A DNA stretch of 53,537 nt from a virus. Each line of letters begins with the position of its first letter. The stretch's first letter is position 1. Location: IMG/VR virus record IMGVR_UViG_3300009467_000020, positions 1-53,537 of that record, one strand, 5' to 3'. Positions 15,299 through 26,200 of this stretch are shown here, one piece after another. The notes below the pieces were generated by a model that had not been told where the DNA came from, did not search any database, and saw only the letters and a program-made list of their open reading frames with translations. Both the position numbers and the translations under genes were made by a program.

Positions 15299-17703
15299 AT
15301 ATAGGCGCAAACCCAAATAGTATATTTCCTAGCCAAGTAGTTAGTGATGCTGAAAAATCAAGCTTTGAGTATGGCGTGCAAGTTGGTAGGGCTATAGAAT
15401 CAGAATGGTTCAGGCAAGGTGGTATGGGAAATAGGTTTTCACAGAATTATAATCATTTTCACACATTAAGACTTTACGCAAGAGGAGAGCAACCAGTACA
15501 AAAATACAAAGATGAGTTAGCAATTAATGGTGACTTATCTTATTTAAACTTAGACTGGGGGATAGTTCCAGTTATATCTAAATTTGTAGATATAGTTGTT
15601 AATGGTATTACTGAGAAAGAATTTCAAATAAAAGCATATGCACAAGATCCAGAGTCTGTAAAGAAAAGGACAGATTACGCCGAAGCTATAATGCAAGACA
15701 TGGTAGCAAAGCAAGAGATTATGGCAATCGATGCTGCAATTGGTATTAACAGTTTCAATACTGATAGTCCAGAAAATCTTCCTCAAACTAAAGAGGAGCT
15801 TTCTCTACACATGCAATTAGATTACAAGCAGTCTATTGAGGTTGCTGAAGAAGAGGTTATAAATCAAGTATTAGCAAAGAATAAGTTTGATCAAATACAA
15901 AAACGATTTAACCATGATTTAGTTGTATTAGGTATAGGTGCAACTAAAACCACTTGGAATAAAGCAGAGGGTGTTGTTCTTGAGTATTGTGATCCAGCTA
16001 GAATGGTTTACTCTTATACTGATGACCCAAACTTTGAAGATATATATTATGTTGGCGAGGTTAGGGCACTTACGATACCAGAATTAAAAAAGCAGTTTCC
16101 TAATATACCAAACGAAGAGCTAGAAAGAATTGAAAAGATGCCAGGTAACAGGGAGTATGTTACTGGTTGGAATGCTTATGATCAAAATACTGTTCAGGTT
16201 TTGTTTTTTGAATACAAAACTTATAATAACCAAGTATTTAAAATTAAGCAAGGTGCTAATGGATTAGAAAAAGCAATACAAAAGACAGACGAATTTAATC
16301 CTCCTGAGAACGATACATTTAAAAAAGTATCAAGAAGCATTGAGGTGTTATACAGTGGAGCAAAAGTTTTAGGTACTAATACAATGCTAAAGTGGGAGTT
16401 AGCTGAAAATATGACTAGACCGTTCGCTGATACTACTAAAGTAGAAATGAACTATGTCATATGTGCACCTAGAATGTACCAAGGCAGAATAGAGTCTATT
16501 GTAAGCAAGACAACTAGCTTTGCAGATATGATTCAACTTACACATTTGAAGTTGCAACAGGTATTATCTAGAATGGTTCCTGACGGAGTATTCTTAGATG
16601 TTGATGGATTGGCAGAGGTTGATTTAGGTAATGGAACAAGCTACAACCCAGCCGAAGCACTTAACATGTATTTCCAAACTGGTAGTGTTCTAGGTAGGTC
16701 ACTTACGCAAGACGGTGATATGAATAGAGCAAAGGTTCCTATTCAAGAATTACAAACATCAAGCGGAAGCGCTAAGATACAGTCACTAACTCAGACTTAT
16801 CAGTATTACTTGCAAATGATAAGAGATGTTACTGGGCTTAATGAAGCAAGAGATGGTTCTGCTCCAGCTAAAGATGCTTTAGTCGGGTTGCAGAAGATGG
16901 CCGCTAATCAGTCGAATGTAGCAACTAGACACATATTACAGGCTAGTTGTTATTTGTCTCTTAGAATATGCGAGAACATATCTAGAAGAGTTGCCGATTC
17001 ACTAGAGTTTGCACTAACGGCTAATTCTCTACAAAACAGTATAACTAATTTCAATGCTGCAACTTTATCTGAGATTTCTCAATTAAACCTACATGACTTT
17101 GGTATATTCTTAGAGTTAGAACCGGACGATGAAATAAAAGCTCAATTAGAGCAAAACATACAGGTAGCATTAAAGTCTGGTGGAATAGACTTAGAGGACG
17201 CTATAGATATAAGACAAGTAAAAAATCTTCAGTTGGCAAATGAAATGCTAAAGGATAGAAGAAAGAAAAAGCAGGCAGCGGCACAACAAGCGCAGCAAGC
17301 TAACATACAGGCACAAGCACAGGCTAACTCAGAATCAGCTGAAAAAGCTGCAATGTATGAAGTACAGAAACAGCAAGCGTTAACCGCTGAGAAAGTGAGT
17401 ATAGAGCAAGCTAAGTCTCAATTTGAAATAGAAAGACTTCAAGCAGAGGCTCAGATAAAAAGAGAGTTAATGGCTACTGAGTTTGAGTATAACATGCAAT
17501 TGGCTCAACTTAGAGTAGAAGCAGAAACTTCTAAAGGAACTCAAATGGAGGATAGGAAAGATAAAAGAACTAAAATACAAGCTACTCAGCAGTCAGAGTT
17601 AATATCTCAAAGGCAAAATGATTCTTTACCTAAAAACTTTGAATCTACAGGTAATGATATCTTAAGCGGAGGGTTTGGTTTAGAGCAGTTTGACCCAAGT
17701 TAA
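15295..17703 (+). CDS. Portal protein (802 aa)
   Basis: Large portal of the podovirus/crAss-like type: FHTLRLYARGEQPVQKYKDEL (about 55-75), LSYLNLDWGIVPVISKFVDIVVNGI (81-105), a long beta/alpha body, and a Gln/Ala-rich coiled coil at about residues 652-749, probably the crown or barrel. It forms the dodecameric ring through which DNA enters and leaves. Position between terminase and scaffold/capsid is decisive. Overlaps terL by 4 nt. Confidence 0.85.
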   Translation: MNIGANPNSIFPSQVVSDAEKSSFEYGVQVGRAIESEWFRQGGMGNRFSQNYNHFHTLRLYARGEQPVQKYKDELAINGDLSYLNLDWGIVPVISKFVDIVVNGITEKEFQIKAYAQDPESVKKRTDYAEAIMQDMVAKQEIMAIDAAIGINSFNTDSPENLPQTKEELSLHMQLDYKQSIEVAEEEVINQVLAKNKFDQIQKRFNHDLVVLGIGATKTTWNKAEGVVLEYCDPARMVYSYTDDPNFEDIYYVGEVRALTIPELKKQFPNIPNEELERIEKMPGNREYVTGWNAYDQNTVQVLFFEYKTYNNQVFKIKQGANGLEKAIQKTDEFNPPENDTFKKVSRSIEVLYSGAKVLGTNTMLKWELAENMTRPFADTTKVEMNYVICAPRMYQGRIESIVSKTTSFADMIQLTHLKLQQVLSRMVPDGVFLDVDGLAEVDLGNGTSYNPAEALNMYFQTGSVLGRSLTQDGDMNRAKVPIQELQTSSGSAKIQSLTQTYQYYLQMIRDVTGLNEARDGSAPAKDALVGLQKMAANQSNVATRHILQASCYLSLRICENISRRVADSLEFALTANSLQNSITNFNAATLSEISQLNLHDFGIFLELEPDDEIKAQLEQNIQVALKSGGIDLEDAIDIRQVKNLQLANEMLKDRRKKKQAAAQQAQQANIQAQAQANSESAEKAAMYEVQKQQALTAEKVSIEQAKSQFEIERLQAEAQIKRELMATEFEYNMQLAQLRVEAETSKGTQMEDRKDKRTKIQATQQSELISQRQNDSLPKNFESTGNDILSGGFGLEQFDPS

Positions 17704-17728
17704 TTTTTAATTTATATTATATTATATT

Positions 17729-18913
17729 ATGTCAGAAGAAAAAGAAGTAATAAAAGAAGGCGAATTTAAGGTAAAGAAAAGACCTTCAATGAAGAAGTTG
17801 GTTAAGGAAGATGAGGTCATAAAGGTTGACTTATCTGCTCCAAAAGCAGAAGAACCAGAAGTAACTAAAGTAGTAATACCTTCAATTGAAGAAAATAAAG
17901 ATACAGTAAATGAGCAAACCGAAACAGTTGAGCAACCTACAGCAGATGTGCCTAGCGATAGATCGGATAATGAAAAGCAAGAAGAAAAAGTAGAGGATAC
18001 GATTTCGGTAATACAAGAAGTAACTGAGGAGGAAGTAGAAGAAAAAACTCAGGAAGTTATTGAAGCTGTACAAGAGCTTAAAGAAACTGGAAAGCCACTA
18101 CCAGAAAACATAGAGAAACTTATTTCTTTTATGGAAGATACTGGTGGTAATATAGAAGACTATGTAAGATTAAATGCCGACTATAGCAATGTAGATGGCA
18201 ACACATTATTAAGAGAATATTATAGTAAAAGTAAACCTCATTTAGATGAGGCGGAAATATCCTTTTTATTAGAAGACAACTTCAAATTTGATGAAGAGTA
18301 CGACGACGAAAAAGAGGTTCGCAGGAAAAAACTTGCGTTTAAAGAAGAGGTTGCAAAAGCTAGCAGCTTTTTGGATGACTTAAAAGGTAAATATTACGAC
18401 GACATCAAGTTGAGGCCGGGCGTTACCCAAGAGCAGAAGAAAGCGTATGACTTTTTCAATCGCCATAAAGAGCAGGAGGAGCTACTAAAGGGAAAGAGGG
18501 AGAGGTTTAAAAAAGCCACATCTAATCTTTTAAACGATGATTTCAAAGGTTTTGATTTCAACATCGGAGAAAAGAAATTTAGATATGGTATTAATAACCC
18601 AACTAAAGTCGCTGAAGATCAATCCAACATCTCTGATTTCATTGGAAAGTTTCTAGATGATAAAGAGGAAATATCGGATCACAAAGGTTACCACAAAGCT
18701 ATGTATGCCGCTTCAAATGTAGATAAGATTGCGACTCATTTTTACGAGCAAGGTAAAGCTGATGCTATTAAGGAAGTTGTTGACAGTTCTAAGAACCTCA
18801 CATCTAAACCACGACAAACAGCCAGTGACAGTGTTTTTATTAATGGGTTAAAAGTCAAGTCTATAACTGGAATGGATTCTTCTAAGTTAAGAATTAAGAA
18901 AAAACAATTTTAA
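17729..18913 (+). CDS. Scaffolding protein (394 aa)
   Basis: Very acidic, Glu/Val-rich, disordered-looking N-terminal third, helical middle (about 110-290), and a basic C terminus (SSKLRIKKKQF), as in scaffolding proteins whose basic C-terminal helix-turn-helix binds the capsid protein. Position directly before the capsid gene fits. No protease motif, so it is probably expelled rather than cleaved by itself. The leader before its ATG is a TATATTATATTATATT run, without SD. Confidence 0.75.
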   Translation: MSEEKEVIKEGEFKVKKRPSMKKLVKEDEVIKVDLSAPKAEEPEVTKVVIPSIEENKDTVNEQTETVEQPTADVPSDRSDNEKQEEKVEDTISVIQEVTEEEVEEKTQEVIEAVQELKETGKPLPENIEKLISFMEDTGGNIEDYVRLNADYSNVDGNTLLREYYSKSKPHLDEAEISFLLEDNFKFDEEYDDEKEVRRKKLAFKEEVAKASSFLDDLKGKYYDDIKLRPGVTQEQKKAYDFFNRHKEQEELLKGKRERFKKATSNLLNDDFKGFDFNIGEKKFRYGINNPTKVAEDQSNISDFIGKFLDDKEEISDHKGYHKAMYAASNVDKIATHFYEQGKADAIKEVVDSSKNLTSKPRQTASDSVFINGLKVKSITGMDSSKLRIKKKQF

Positions 18914-18932
18914 AAATTAAAAAACAAAAAAA

Positions 18933-20393
18933 ATGGGACAATTTGGAGCGGGTGATCCGCTAGGCGCATTTAGCATCACGCCAATGCCATCAAAAATGGC
19001 ACTTGAGAGTAATTACTTAAGTTTTACAGATGCAGGAGGAAACTCAAATAACTTTGCACAGCAGTACTTACCAGAGCTTTATGAAGCTGAGGTAGAGCGT
19101 TATGGAAACAGAACTTTGTCTGGATTCTTACGTATGGTTGGAGCTGAAATGCCAATGACTTCTGATCAAGTTATTTGGTCTGAACAAGAAAGATTGCACA
19201 TCGGTTATGAAAGTGTAGCTGGTGGAACAGTAACTGTTTCTGCATCTACAAGTGCTGAATCAACTATTACTTTTACAGGAACTGCATTGGATGCCAATGG
19301 AAAGCATGCGATACGCCTTGGAAACACTCTTGTAGTAACAAATCCTGCAACAAACGTTACACTTAAGTGTTATGTAACAGCTGTTACTGATGCTACAGTT
19401 AATGTTAAATCATATACTACGGCTAATTTAGCAACTATTGGAGAGTCTACTGTGAACCTATTTGTTTATGGTTCTGAATTTGCTAAAGGAACACTAGGAA
19501 TGTCTGGTTCTCTTGACGCACAATTCAAACAGTTCAATAACAAACCTATTATCATTAAGGACAACTATGAGATCAACGGATCTGATACTGCTCAAATTGG
19601 TTGGGTTGAAGTTGCTACTGAAGATGGAGCATCAGGATACCTATGGTATTTGAAGTCTGAAGGAGAAACAAGATTGCGTTTCCAAGATTACTTAGAAATG
19701 GCAGTTATTGAAGGAGAATTAAAATCTGCTACATCTACTGCTCCAGTAGGAGGTACTCAGGGTTTATTCTCTGCTATCGAAGAAAGAGGTAACGTGTATC
19801 AAAACTATGCAAGTGGAACTGTAGCTCCAAGTACTGGAAACAGAACAGCTTTGCAGGATTTTGATTTTATTCTACAGAATCTTGACAAGCAAGGTGCTAT
19901 TGAAGAAAACATGTTATTCTTAGATAGAGCTACTTCTTTGAATTTTGATGATATGTTAGCTGCTCAGAACTCTTATGGAGCTGGTGGTACTTCTTACGGG
20001 GTGTTTGAAAACTCTGAAGAAATGGCACTGAACTTAGGATTTGATGGTTTCAGACGTGGTTCTTATGATTTCTATAAGACTGATTGGAAATATCTAAATG
20101 ATGCTACAACTAGAGGCATGGTAAACAATGTCTCAGGTGTATTAGTTCCTGCTGGAACAAGTACAGTGTATGATCAAATGTTAGGTACTAACATCAGACG
20201 ACCATTTCTACACGTACGATACAGAGCTTCTGAAGCTGATGATCGTAGAATGAAGTCTTGGATCACGGGATCTGTTGGTGGAGCTGCAACTTCTAGTTTA
20301 GATGCAATGACAGTTAACTTCCTATCTGAGAGATGTTTGGTTACTCAAGCAGCTAATAATTTCGTATTATTTACTGCTACTAACCCAGCTTAG
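18933..20393 (+). CDS. Major capsid protein (486 aa)
   Basis: Position after scaffold, size, codon use richer in TCT/GGA and GAA than neighbours, an A-rich leader (AAAAACAAAAAAA) and a strong terminator behind all fit the major capsid protein. The segment from about residue 30 (SFTDAGGNSNNFAQQYLPELYEAEVERYGNRTL) resembles the N-terminal/E-loop start of HK97-fold capsids, and an insertion of Thr/Val-rich beta sequence at about 90-165 (GGTVTVSASTSAEST) may be a surface domain. No maturation cleavage site is evident. Confidence 0.85.
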   Translation: MGQFGAGDPLGAFSITPMPSKMALESNYLSFTDAGGNSNNFAQQYLPELYEAEVERYGNRTLSGFLRMVGAEMPMTSDQVIWSEQERLHIGYESVAGGTVTVSASTSAESTITFTGTALDANGKHAIRLGNTLVVTNPATNVTLKCYVTAVTDATVNVKSYTTANLATIGESTVNLFVYGSEFAKGTLGMSGSLDAQFKQFNNKPIIIKDNYEINGSDTAQIGWVEVATEDGASGYLWYLKSEGETRLRFQDYLEMAVIEGELKSATSTAPVGGTQGLFSAIEERGNVYQNYASGTVAPSTGNRTALQDFDFILQNLDKQGAIEENMLFLDRATSLNFDDMLAAQNSYGAGGTSYGVFENSEEMALNLGFDGFRRGSYDFYKTDWKYLNDATTRGMVNNVSGVLVPAGTSTVYDQMLGTNIRRPFLHVRYRASEADDRRMKSWITGSVGGAATSSLDAMTVNFLSERCLVTQAANNFVLFTATNPA

Positions 20394-20411
20394 TATTAAT
20401 TATTGTGATTG

Positions 20412-20465
20412 TTACCCTCGTCTTTTAGGCGGGGGTAATTATTACTTTTACTTATTTTTTTTATT
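20412..20465 (+). terminator. Strong Rho-independent terminator after the capsid gene
   Basis: An 11-bp stem, TTACCCTCGTC (20412-20422) with GGCGGGGGTAA (20428-20438), including two G-T pairs, a 5-base loop (TTTTA), followed by a T-rich tail that includes eight Ts from about 20455. Placed 18 nt after the capsid stop, it can set a high capsid-to-tail transcript ratio. Confidence 0.85.
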
Positions 20466-20480
20466 AAATTTTATTATATT

Positions 20481-21269
20481 ATGGCTACAAAAGCAAATAC
20501 AACAACAGCAGCAAAAGCTGCTTCACCTAAAAATACGTGGGAAATTAAAGATAGAGCATATTATCTTCTTAATGGCAAATCACCAATAACATTAATACTA
20601 GCTAGTAAACATTCAAGCCAGTTTCCTTTAATGTACTTTGACGAGAACCTTGGGTACGAAAGAGAATTGCGATATGCTACAAATCAAAAATCTCCATTTG
20701 TAGATGAACAAACTGGAACAGTTACCGTTGCGCACATAGTATTTAAGGACGGTGTGTTATTTGTACCTAAAAAAATGCAGGCATTACAGAAACTACTGTC
20801 ATTATATCATCCTCAAGCCGGTAAAACATATGCGGAACAAGATCAGGTTGCAGAAGCTATTGACGAATTAGGAGATTTACAACTTGAGATTGAAGCGCTT
20901 AATTTAGCTAATACTCTTGATGTTGATCATGCTGAGGCAATACTAAGAACTGAAGTAGGTAGTGCAGTAGCAAGTATGTCTTCTAAAGAATTAAAAAGAG
21001 ACTTAATGCTTTTAGCAAAAGACAACCCAGCTTTATTCATAAGCCTAGCGCATGATGAAAATGTAGAGCTTAGAAGTTTTGGTATTAGAGCTGTAGAATC
21101 TGGAATTATTACTTTATCTGAAGATCAAAAAGTATTCAAATGGGCTTCTAATCAGAAAAAACTTATGACAGTTCCTTTTGATGAACATCCTTACTCAGCA
21201 TTAGCTAGTTGGTTTAAAACTGACGAAGGAATGCTAGTATACAAAAGTATAGAGAAAAAAACCTCTTAA
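20481..21269 (+). CDS. Conserved uncharacterised morphogenesis protein (262 aa)
   Basis: Opens with an Ala/Thr/Lys tail, then ILASKHSSQFPLMYFDENLGYERELRYATNQ and VAHIVFKDGVLFVPKKMQALQKLLSLYHPQ (about 85-115), a pattern I associate with structural-cluster proteins of marine phages. The C-terminal half is helical. The family role is not known to me; position between capsid and connector genes suggests head completion or decoration. Confidence 0.6.
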   Translation: MATKANTTTAAKAASPKNTWEIKDRAYYLLNGKSPITLILASKHSSQFPLMYFDENLGYERELRYATNQKSPFVDEQTGTVTVAHIVFKDGVLFVPKKMQALQKLLSLYHPQAGKTYAEQDQVAEAIDELGDLQLEIEALNLANTLDVDHAEAILRTEVGSAVASMSSKELKRDLMLLAKDNPALFISLAHDENVELRSFGIRAVESGIITLSEDQKVFKWASNQKKLMTVPFDEHPYSALASWFKTDEGMLVYKSIEKKTS

Positions 21270-21290
21270 CATGTAACTATAATTTATGAT

Positions 21291-21320
21291 GGTAGGCTGA
21301 CTTAACGTTGGCCTACCTTT
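21291..21320 (+). terminator. Weak stem-loop after the 262-aa gene
   Basis: Perfect 7-bp inverted repeat GGTAGGC (21291-21297) and GCCTACC (21311-21317), 13-nt loop, then only three Ts before ATAAATAAAA. A partial terminator or an RNA end-stabilising hairpin in the head-tail operon. Confidence 0.55.
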
Positions 21321-21342
21321 ATAAATAAAACAAAAAAATAAT

Positions 21343-22074
21343 ATGGCAATAAATGTAAATACGGTATATAAGACTGTATTATTAATACTCAACAAAGAAG
21401 AAAGGGGATATGTAACCCCAGACGAGTTTAATAAAATTGCTACTCAAGTTCAATTAGAAATATTTGAACAGTATGGCGAGGACTTAAATCAGCAACTGCG
21501 TGTACCTCAAACGGATACAGATTATGCAGATAGAGTTGCTGCTATTGATGAACACCTTTCTATATTTAAAACATCAGGCCCTGCTACTTATGTAGCCGCT
21601 GCCTCTCCAACACCTGCTCACTTTACATTACCAACTACTGACGTTTTTAATAATACGGTAGAGCTTTACAGGCTAGGTGCTGTTAACTACAAAGAAGAAG
21701 TCGAACTCCAAAGACTTCAAAGAATGGATTTTTATAACATTCAAAAATCTCCATTAACAAAATCAACAGAAACATTCCCAACTTACCTATTAGAAAATGA
21801 AAGGCTATTCGTAAAGCCTGATACTATTACTAGTAATATTAACTGTGATTTCTTAAGAAAGCCATTAGACCCTAAATGGGGATTTACAATCGGTGCAGTT
21901 GGACAATATGTTTATGATACCACATTATCTACTCAAATAGAACTGGATGTATCGGAACAGACGAGTTTTATATTAAAAACTTTATTCTACTTCGGTGTTG
22001 TAGTAAAAGACCCTCAAATCATTCAAGTTGCTGCTTCTCAAATCCAGCAAGAAGAAAACAACTCAAAAAGCTAA
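21343..22074 (+). CDS. Head-tail connector / ring-type protein (243 aa)
   Basis: Starts MAINVNTVYKTVLLILNKEERGYVTPDEFNKIATQVQLEIFEQY, a helical opening typical of adaptor proteins in crAss-like and related podoviruses. The C-terminal part has KTLFYFGVVVKDPQIIQVAASQIQQEE, a helix expected at the portal interface. It lies directly before the tail proteins. The adaptor role is from position and general pattern. Confidence 0.6.
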   Translation: MAINVNTVYKTVLLILNKEERGYVTPDEFNKIATQVQLEIFEQYGEDLNQQLRVPQTDTDYADRVAAIDEHLSIFKTSGPATYVAAASPTPAHFTLPTTDVFNNTVELYRLGAVNYKEEVELQRLQRMDFYNIQKSPLTKSTETFPTYLLENERLFVKPDTITSNINCDFLRKPLDPKWGFTIGAVGQYVYDTTLSTQIELDVSEQTSFILKTLFYFGVVVKDPQIIQVAASQIQQEENNSKS

Positions 22075-22080
22075 TAAGAT

Positions 22081-23250
22081 ATGCCAAATCCAAATGGTGG
22101 TTTAATAACCGAAACTAATGCACAGTATTATTCAGGTCAGCAAGGCTTTATAGGTGATGGTACTACAGCATCGTTTGTCTGTAATTTTAACACGGACCTA
22201 GCTAATGCTGTTGCTGGGGCTTCTAATGCAAACTACGCGGTAACCTTGAATGGTGTTATTCAGGTAATAGGTACTAACTTCACTATGGTAAACAATACCA
22301 TAACATTTAGAACTGCCCCTCTTGCTAACGATATAATATTAGTCACACTAAGTGTTAACGCACTAAGGTCTAACTATGGTGGCTATCAGTATACTAGCCT
22401 TAATGATATAATCAATAACTTTATTGTTGCATATGTTGGTGCTGGTAAGCTTATACCTAGCGTTAAAAGAACTGACGTTATATTCCATGCTAAACGTGGA
22501 ATGCAAGAGTTTAGCTATGATACACTTAAAAGCATTAAGTCACAAGAACTTACAATGTCACCTAGCTTAACAGCAATAATACCACAGGATTACGTTAACT
22601 ATGTTAGGCTATCTTGGATAGACGTAGCGGGTGTTAAAAGAATAATATACCCAAATAACAATCTAACAATAAACCCAGCCGAACCAATAATTCAAGACGA
22701 TACAGGTCTACCAATACAAGATGCATTTGGTGAGAACATAGAATCTGATCCACCTGAAACAGTTCAGAAGTGGAGAAAAGCTGATACAAGTAGAATATCA
22801 GGAGCATTTACTACTGCTCAATTAAATAAAGGTCTTGATTTTAATAGAGATTATTGGGGAGATAGCTTTTGGGGCGGTGTAAATGGCGAAAGATACGGGG
22901 CTGAACCTCAATTAACGCAAAGAAACGGTTGGTTTGGTATTGATGAGGTTAGGGGAGTGTTTACATTCTCAAGCAACTTAAAGGACGCTCTTATAACCAT
23001 AGAGTACATCTCTGACGGTTTAGCGTATGATTTGGATACTAGAGTCCCAAAGATGATAGAAGACGCTATGTACAGCCATATAAGCCATGCTATAATAGCC
23101 AGTCGAATTAATCAACCAGAATATGTGGTTAGCAGGTTAAAACGAGAACGAAGTGCAAAGCTTAGAAATGCAAAAATAAGATTGTCTAATATAAAGCTTG
23201 GTGAAATAGTACAGGTGATGAGAGGCAAATCTAAATGGATAAAATCGTAA
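22081..23250 (+). CDS. Tail tube / connector structural protein (389 aa)
   Basis: N-terminal 90 residues are a beta domain (ANYAVTLNGVIQVIGTNFTMVNNTITFRTAP), followed by TSLNDIINNFIVAYVGAGKLIPSVKRTDVIFHAKRGMQEFSYDTLKSIKSQ (about 105-155), a block conserved among connector proteins of marine phages, and a C-terminal helix with basic residues. Located between the 243-aa connector and the nozzle protein, where T7 gp11-like or crAss ring proteins lie. Confidence 0.65.
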   Translation: MPNPNGGLITETNAQYYSGQQGFIGDGTTASFVCNFNTDLANAVAGASNANYAVTLNGVIQVIGTNFTMVNNTITFRTAPLANDIILVTLSVNALRSNYGGYQYTSLNDIINNFIVAYVGAGKLIPSVKRTDVIFHAKRGMQEFSYDTLKSIKSQELTMSPSLTAIIPQDYVNYVRLSWIDVAGVKRIIYPNNNLTINPAEPIIQDDTGLPIQDAFGENIESDPPETVQKWRKADTSRISGAFTTAQLNKGLDFNRDYWGDSFWGGVNGERYGAEPQLTQRNGWFGIDEVRGVFTFSSNLKDALITIEYISDGLAYDLDTRVPKMIEDAMYSHISHAIIASRINQPEYVVSRLKRERSAKLRNAKIRLSNIKLGEIVQVMRGKSKWIKS

Positions 23251-23253
23251 TAT

Positions 23254-26200
23254 ATGCCAGAAGTTAAAAATACTTTTATTGGGGCTAAGATGAATAAAGA
23301 TCTTAATCCCAGATTGGTTCCGAGCAAAGAATATATAGACGCTAAGAATGCTGCTGTATTAAATTCAGAGAATGGAGACTCAGGTTTACTTCAAAACGTA
23401 GATGGCAATACTCTGCTTACTAGTCTAGGTTTAACTGACGAAAACTTAGAGATAATAGGTTTTTATATAGACAGAGCACTTGATAGAATGTTTGTTTTTG
23501 TAACTAACTGGAATGATACATCATTAGGTGATTCTACTAGGTTTGCTTCTGAGCAGTCTAGTCATTATATATGCATGTATAATATTTCTTCAGGTAAATC
23601 AACTGTACTAGTAAGTGGCAGCTTTTTGAATTTCAGCAAATCAAGCCGTATGCTTGGTATTAACCTGCTAGAAGATTTATTATTCTTTACAGATAATAGA
23701 AACCAACCTAGAAAGATAAATGTAAAGCTAGCAGCTGCAAATACCTCGTACTACACAGAAGAATCTAATATTTCTGTTTTAAAATACTTTCCTTGGAAAG
23801 CACCTCAGCTATCAAAGAATAAATTATCTAGCAATCAAACTAACAAATATCCTTTACTATTAAATAGTGAGTTTATAATAAAAACTAATTTTACAGGTGC
23901 TACAGATGGAACTTACACTGTATCGCCAGCAACTGACGGTAATGGTAGTGGCACTGAATTGAAAGTAAAAGTAGTTGGTGGAAAAGCAGATACCGCTACT
24001 GTAAGTGATCGATTTTCTGGCGATAATTATGCTATTGGTGATACTTTAACTGTAACGGGAATAACTGGTCAGGTTGGCGACTTAGTTGTTACAATTGGTA
24101 GTCAAAATATAGCTCAAATACCTACTTTACAGGATGTTATATCACCTGATTTACCTGGAGCGGTTAAGTTAACTAATGTAAAAAATCTGCTTGGTAATGC
24201 AGGATCAGGGTTTGTTGGAGCATTTGTATACGGTAACCCATTAAAAATTGGTTATAACTTAAATGCATTTAAAAATCCAGCTGTAATTTACGCTGCTAAT
24301 AATATAGTAAAACCTATTATTCTTACGCAGTGGGATGGTACTGGCACGCAAGGATCAAATGAATTTGCATATAGTACAGCAGCAACTGGAGTAGCACAAT
24401 CTGGAACTGGCTTGGTATTAAGCATTACAAATTGGGCCAATGACTTTCAAATTATTGTTGTCGAACGTGGTAGTAATTACTGTGAAAATCAAACAATTAC
24501 CATTACAAGTAATCAGATGCCAGGTCTATCTCCTATTGTGATGGACCTAACATTAACACCTAGAGTGGGTGAGAACCCATTTGAGAGTTTAACTATTCAG
24601 TCTTTTAAAAATGGCATTATAACAAGTAAAAGTTCTAGTGGGGTTAATAAGCTAACATTATCAGATAATATAACTGTAACACAGAATGTTGCAACAAATC
24701 CAGGTGGAGTATCTAGCGTTCCAAACACAATAGAATTTTCTCCGTTTTTACAACCTGGACAAATTGCTGTAGGTGATGTAATGACTATCGGAGCAAACCC
24801 TGATTACGATGGCACATACGATGGTGATAATGACTTCATATCAGATAAATTTATAAGATTTAGTTATAGGTTTAAATTTGAAGATAACGAGCACTCTCTG
24901 ATAGCACCTTTTTCACAAGCGGCATTTATACCTAAACAAGATGGGTATTTCTTAGAAGACTTTGTCCCTAGAGATATTAATGATGATACCGTTAACTCTG
25001 ATGAAAACAGGGCAATAAAAAGCACTATAATAGCGTTCTTTGAGAACAAAGTAAACAAAGCTGGAATTGTTATAGATATGCCAGAAGGAGTTGATACTCC
25101 TGCAGATTTATATGATAAATTAAAAGTTGTAGAAATAGATATTCTATATAAAGATTCAGATGAAACTGGAATAAGATTAATAGATACTATAACAAAAGAT
25201 GAGCTAATTGACTTGAAAACAAATCAATACATATATAATTATAAGTCGTCTATGCCTATTCAGACATTGCGTTCTGTAGATTTTTCTAGGGTAAGTGATA
25301 AAGCCCCAATAAGAGCCAAGGCTCAAGAGGTTGCGGGTAATAGAGTTATGTATGGTAATTACCTAGCAAGAACGACTAGACCTAATAGTCTTAGCTATAA
25401 CATTAGCGTTAGTCCTAAGCAGGCATATGGTACATATAATTCGTTTGATACGGTTCAGTATCCTAATCATAATTTAAAGCAGAATAGATCATATGAGGTT
25501 GGTATAGTTTTAGCTGATAAATTTGGCAGGCAATCCGATGTTATTACTTCTGACAATTCTACTGTGTTTAGTAATTATAGACAGAGTAGAACTGGTCTTA
25601 ATTCTTGGATGGGTGATTCTTTAAAAATATCTTGGACAAACTCTATACCCACTACAATTGGTACACCTGGGTATGCTGGGTTATATAGCGAAACAAACCC
25701 GCTTGGGTGGTATAGTTACAAGGTAGTTGTTAAGCAAACAGCTCAAGACTATTACAACATATATCTACCAACTATATTAAATAACACCCCAGCATCAAAT
25801 ACTTTAATAATAAACCCAATATCCTTTATTAGCGCTGGTGGTGTTCATGTTTTATCGGTTTCTTTAAAGGATGCAATATCTTCAGAATGGCTTGGCTCTA
25901 TATTAACTGGGACTGACGCTAAGTTTACAGCAGGTGATAGTGTTGAGTTAATTCAAATATCAGGTGGCGGTACAATTTTACATTTTGATAATACAGCAGC
26001 ACCACTTACTCTTGGAGAGGGTATACTAACTATTCCTAATTTTGATCCGCCAGTATCTCCTAACTTAGCTTATGTAACATTGTTTAGTGACAATATAAAC
26101 AAAGTGCCTAGAGACTTAAAACAAGTGGCTTCTGATGATATAACATTTTCTAGCTCTGTAGAAGTATATGGTAGAGTTTGGAATAATAGATTCTATCAAT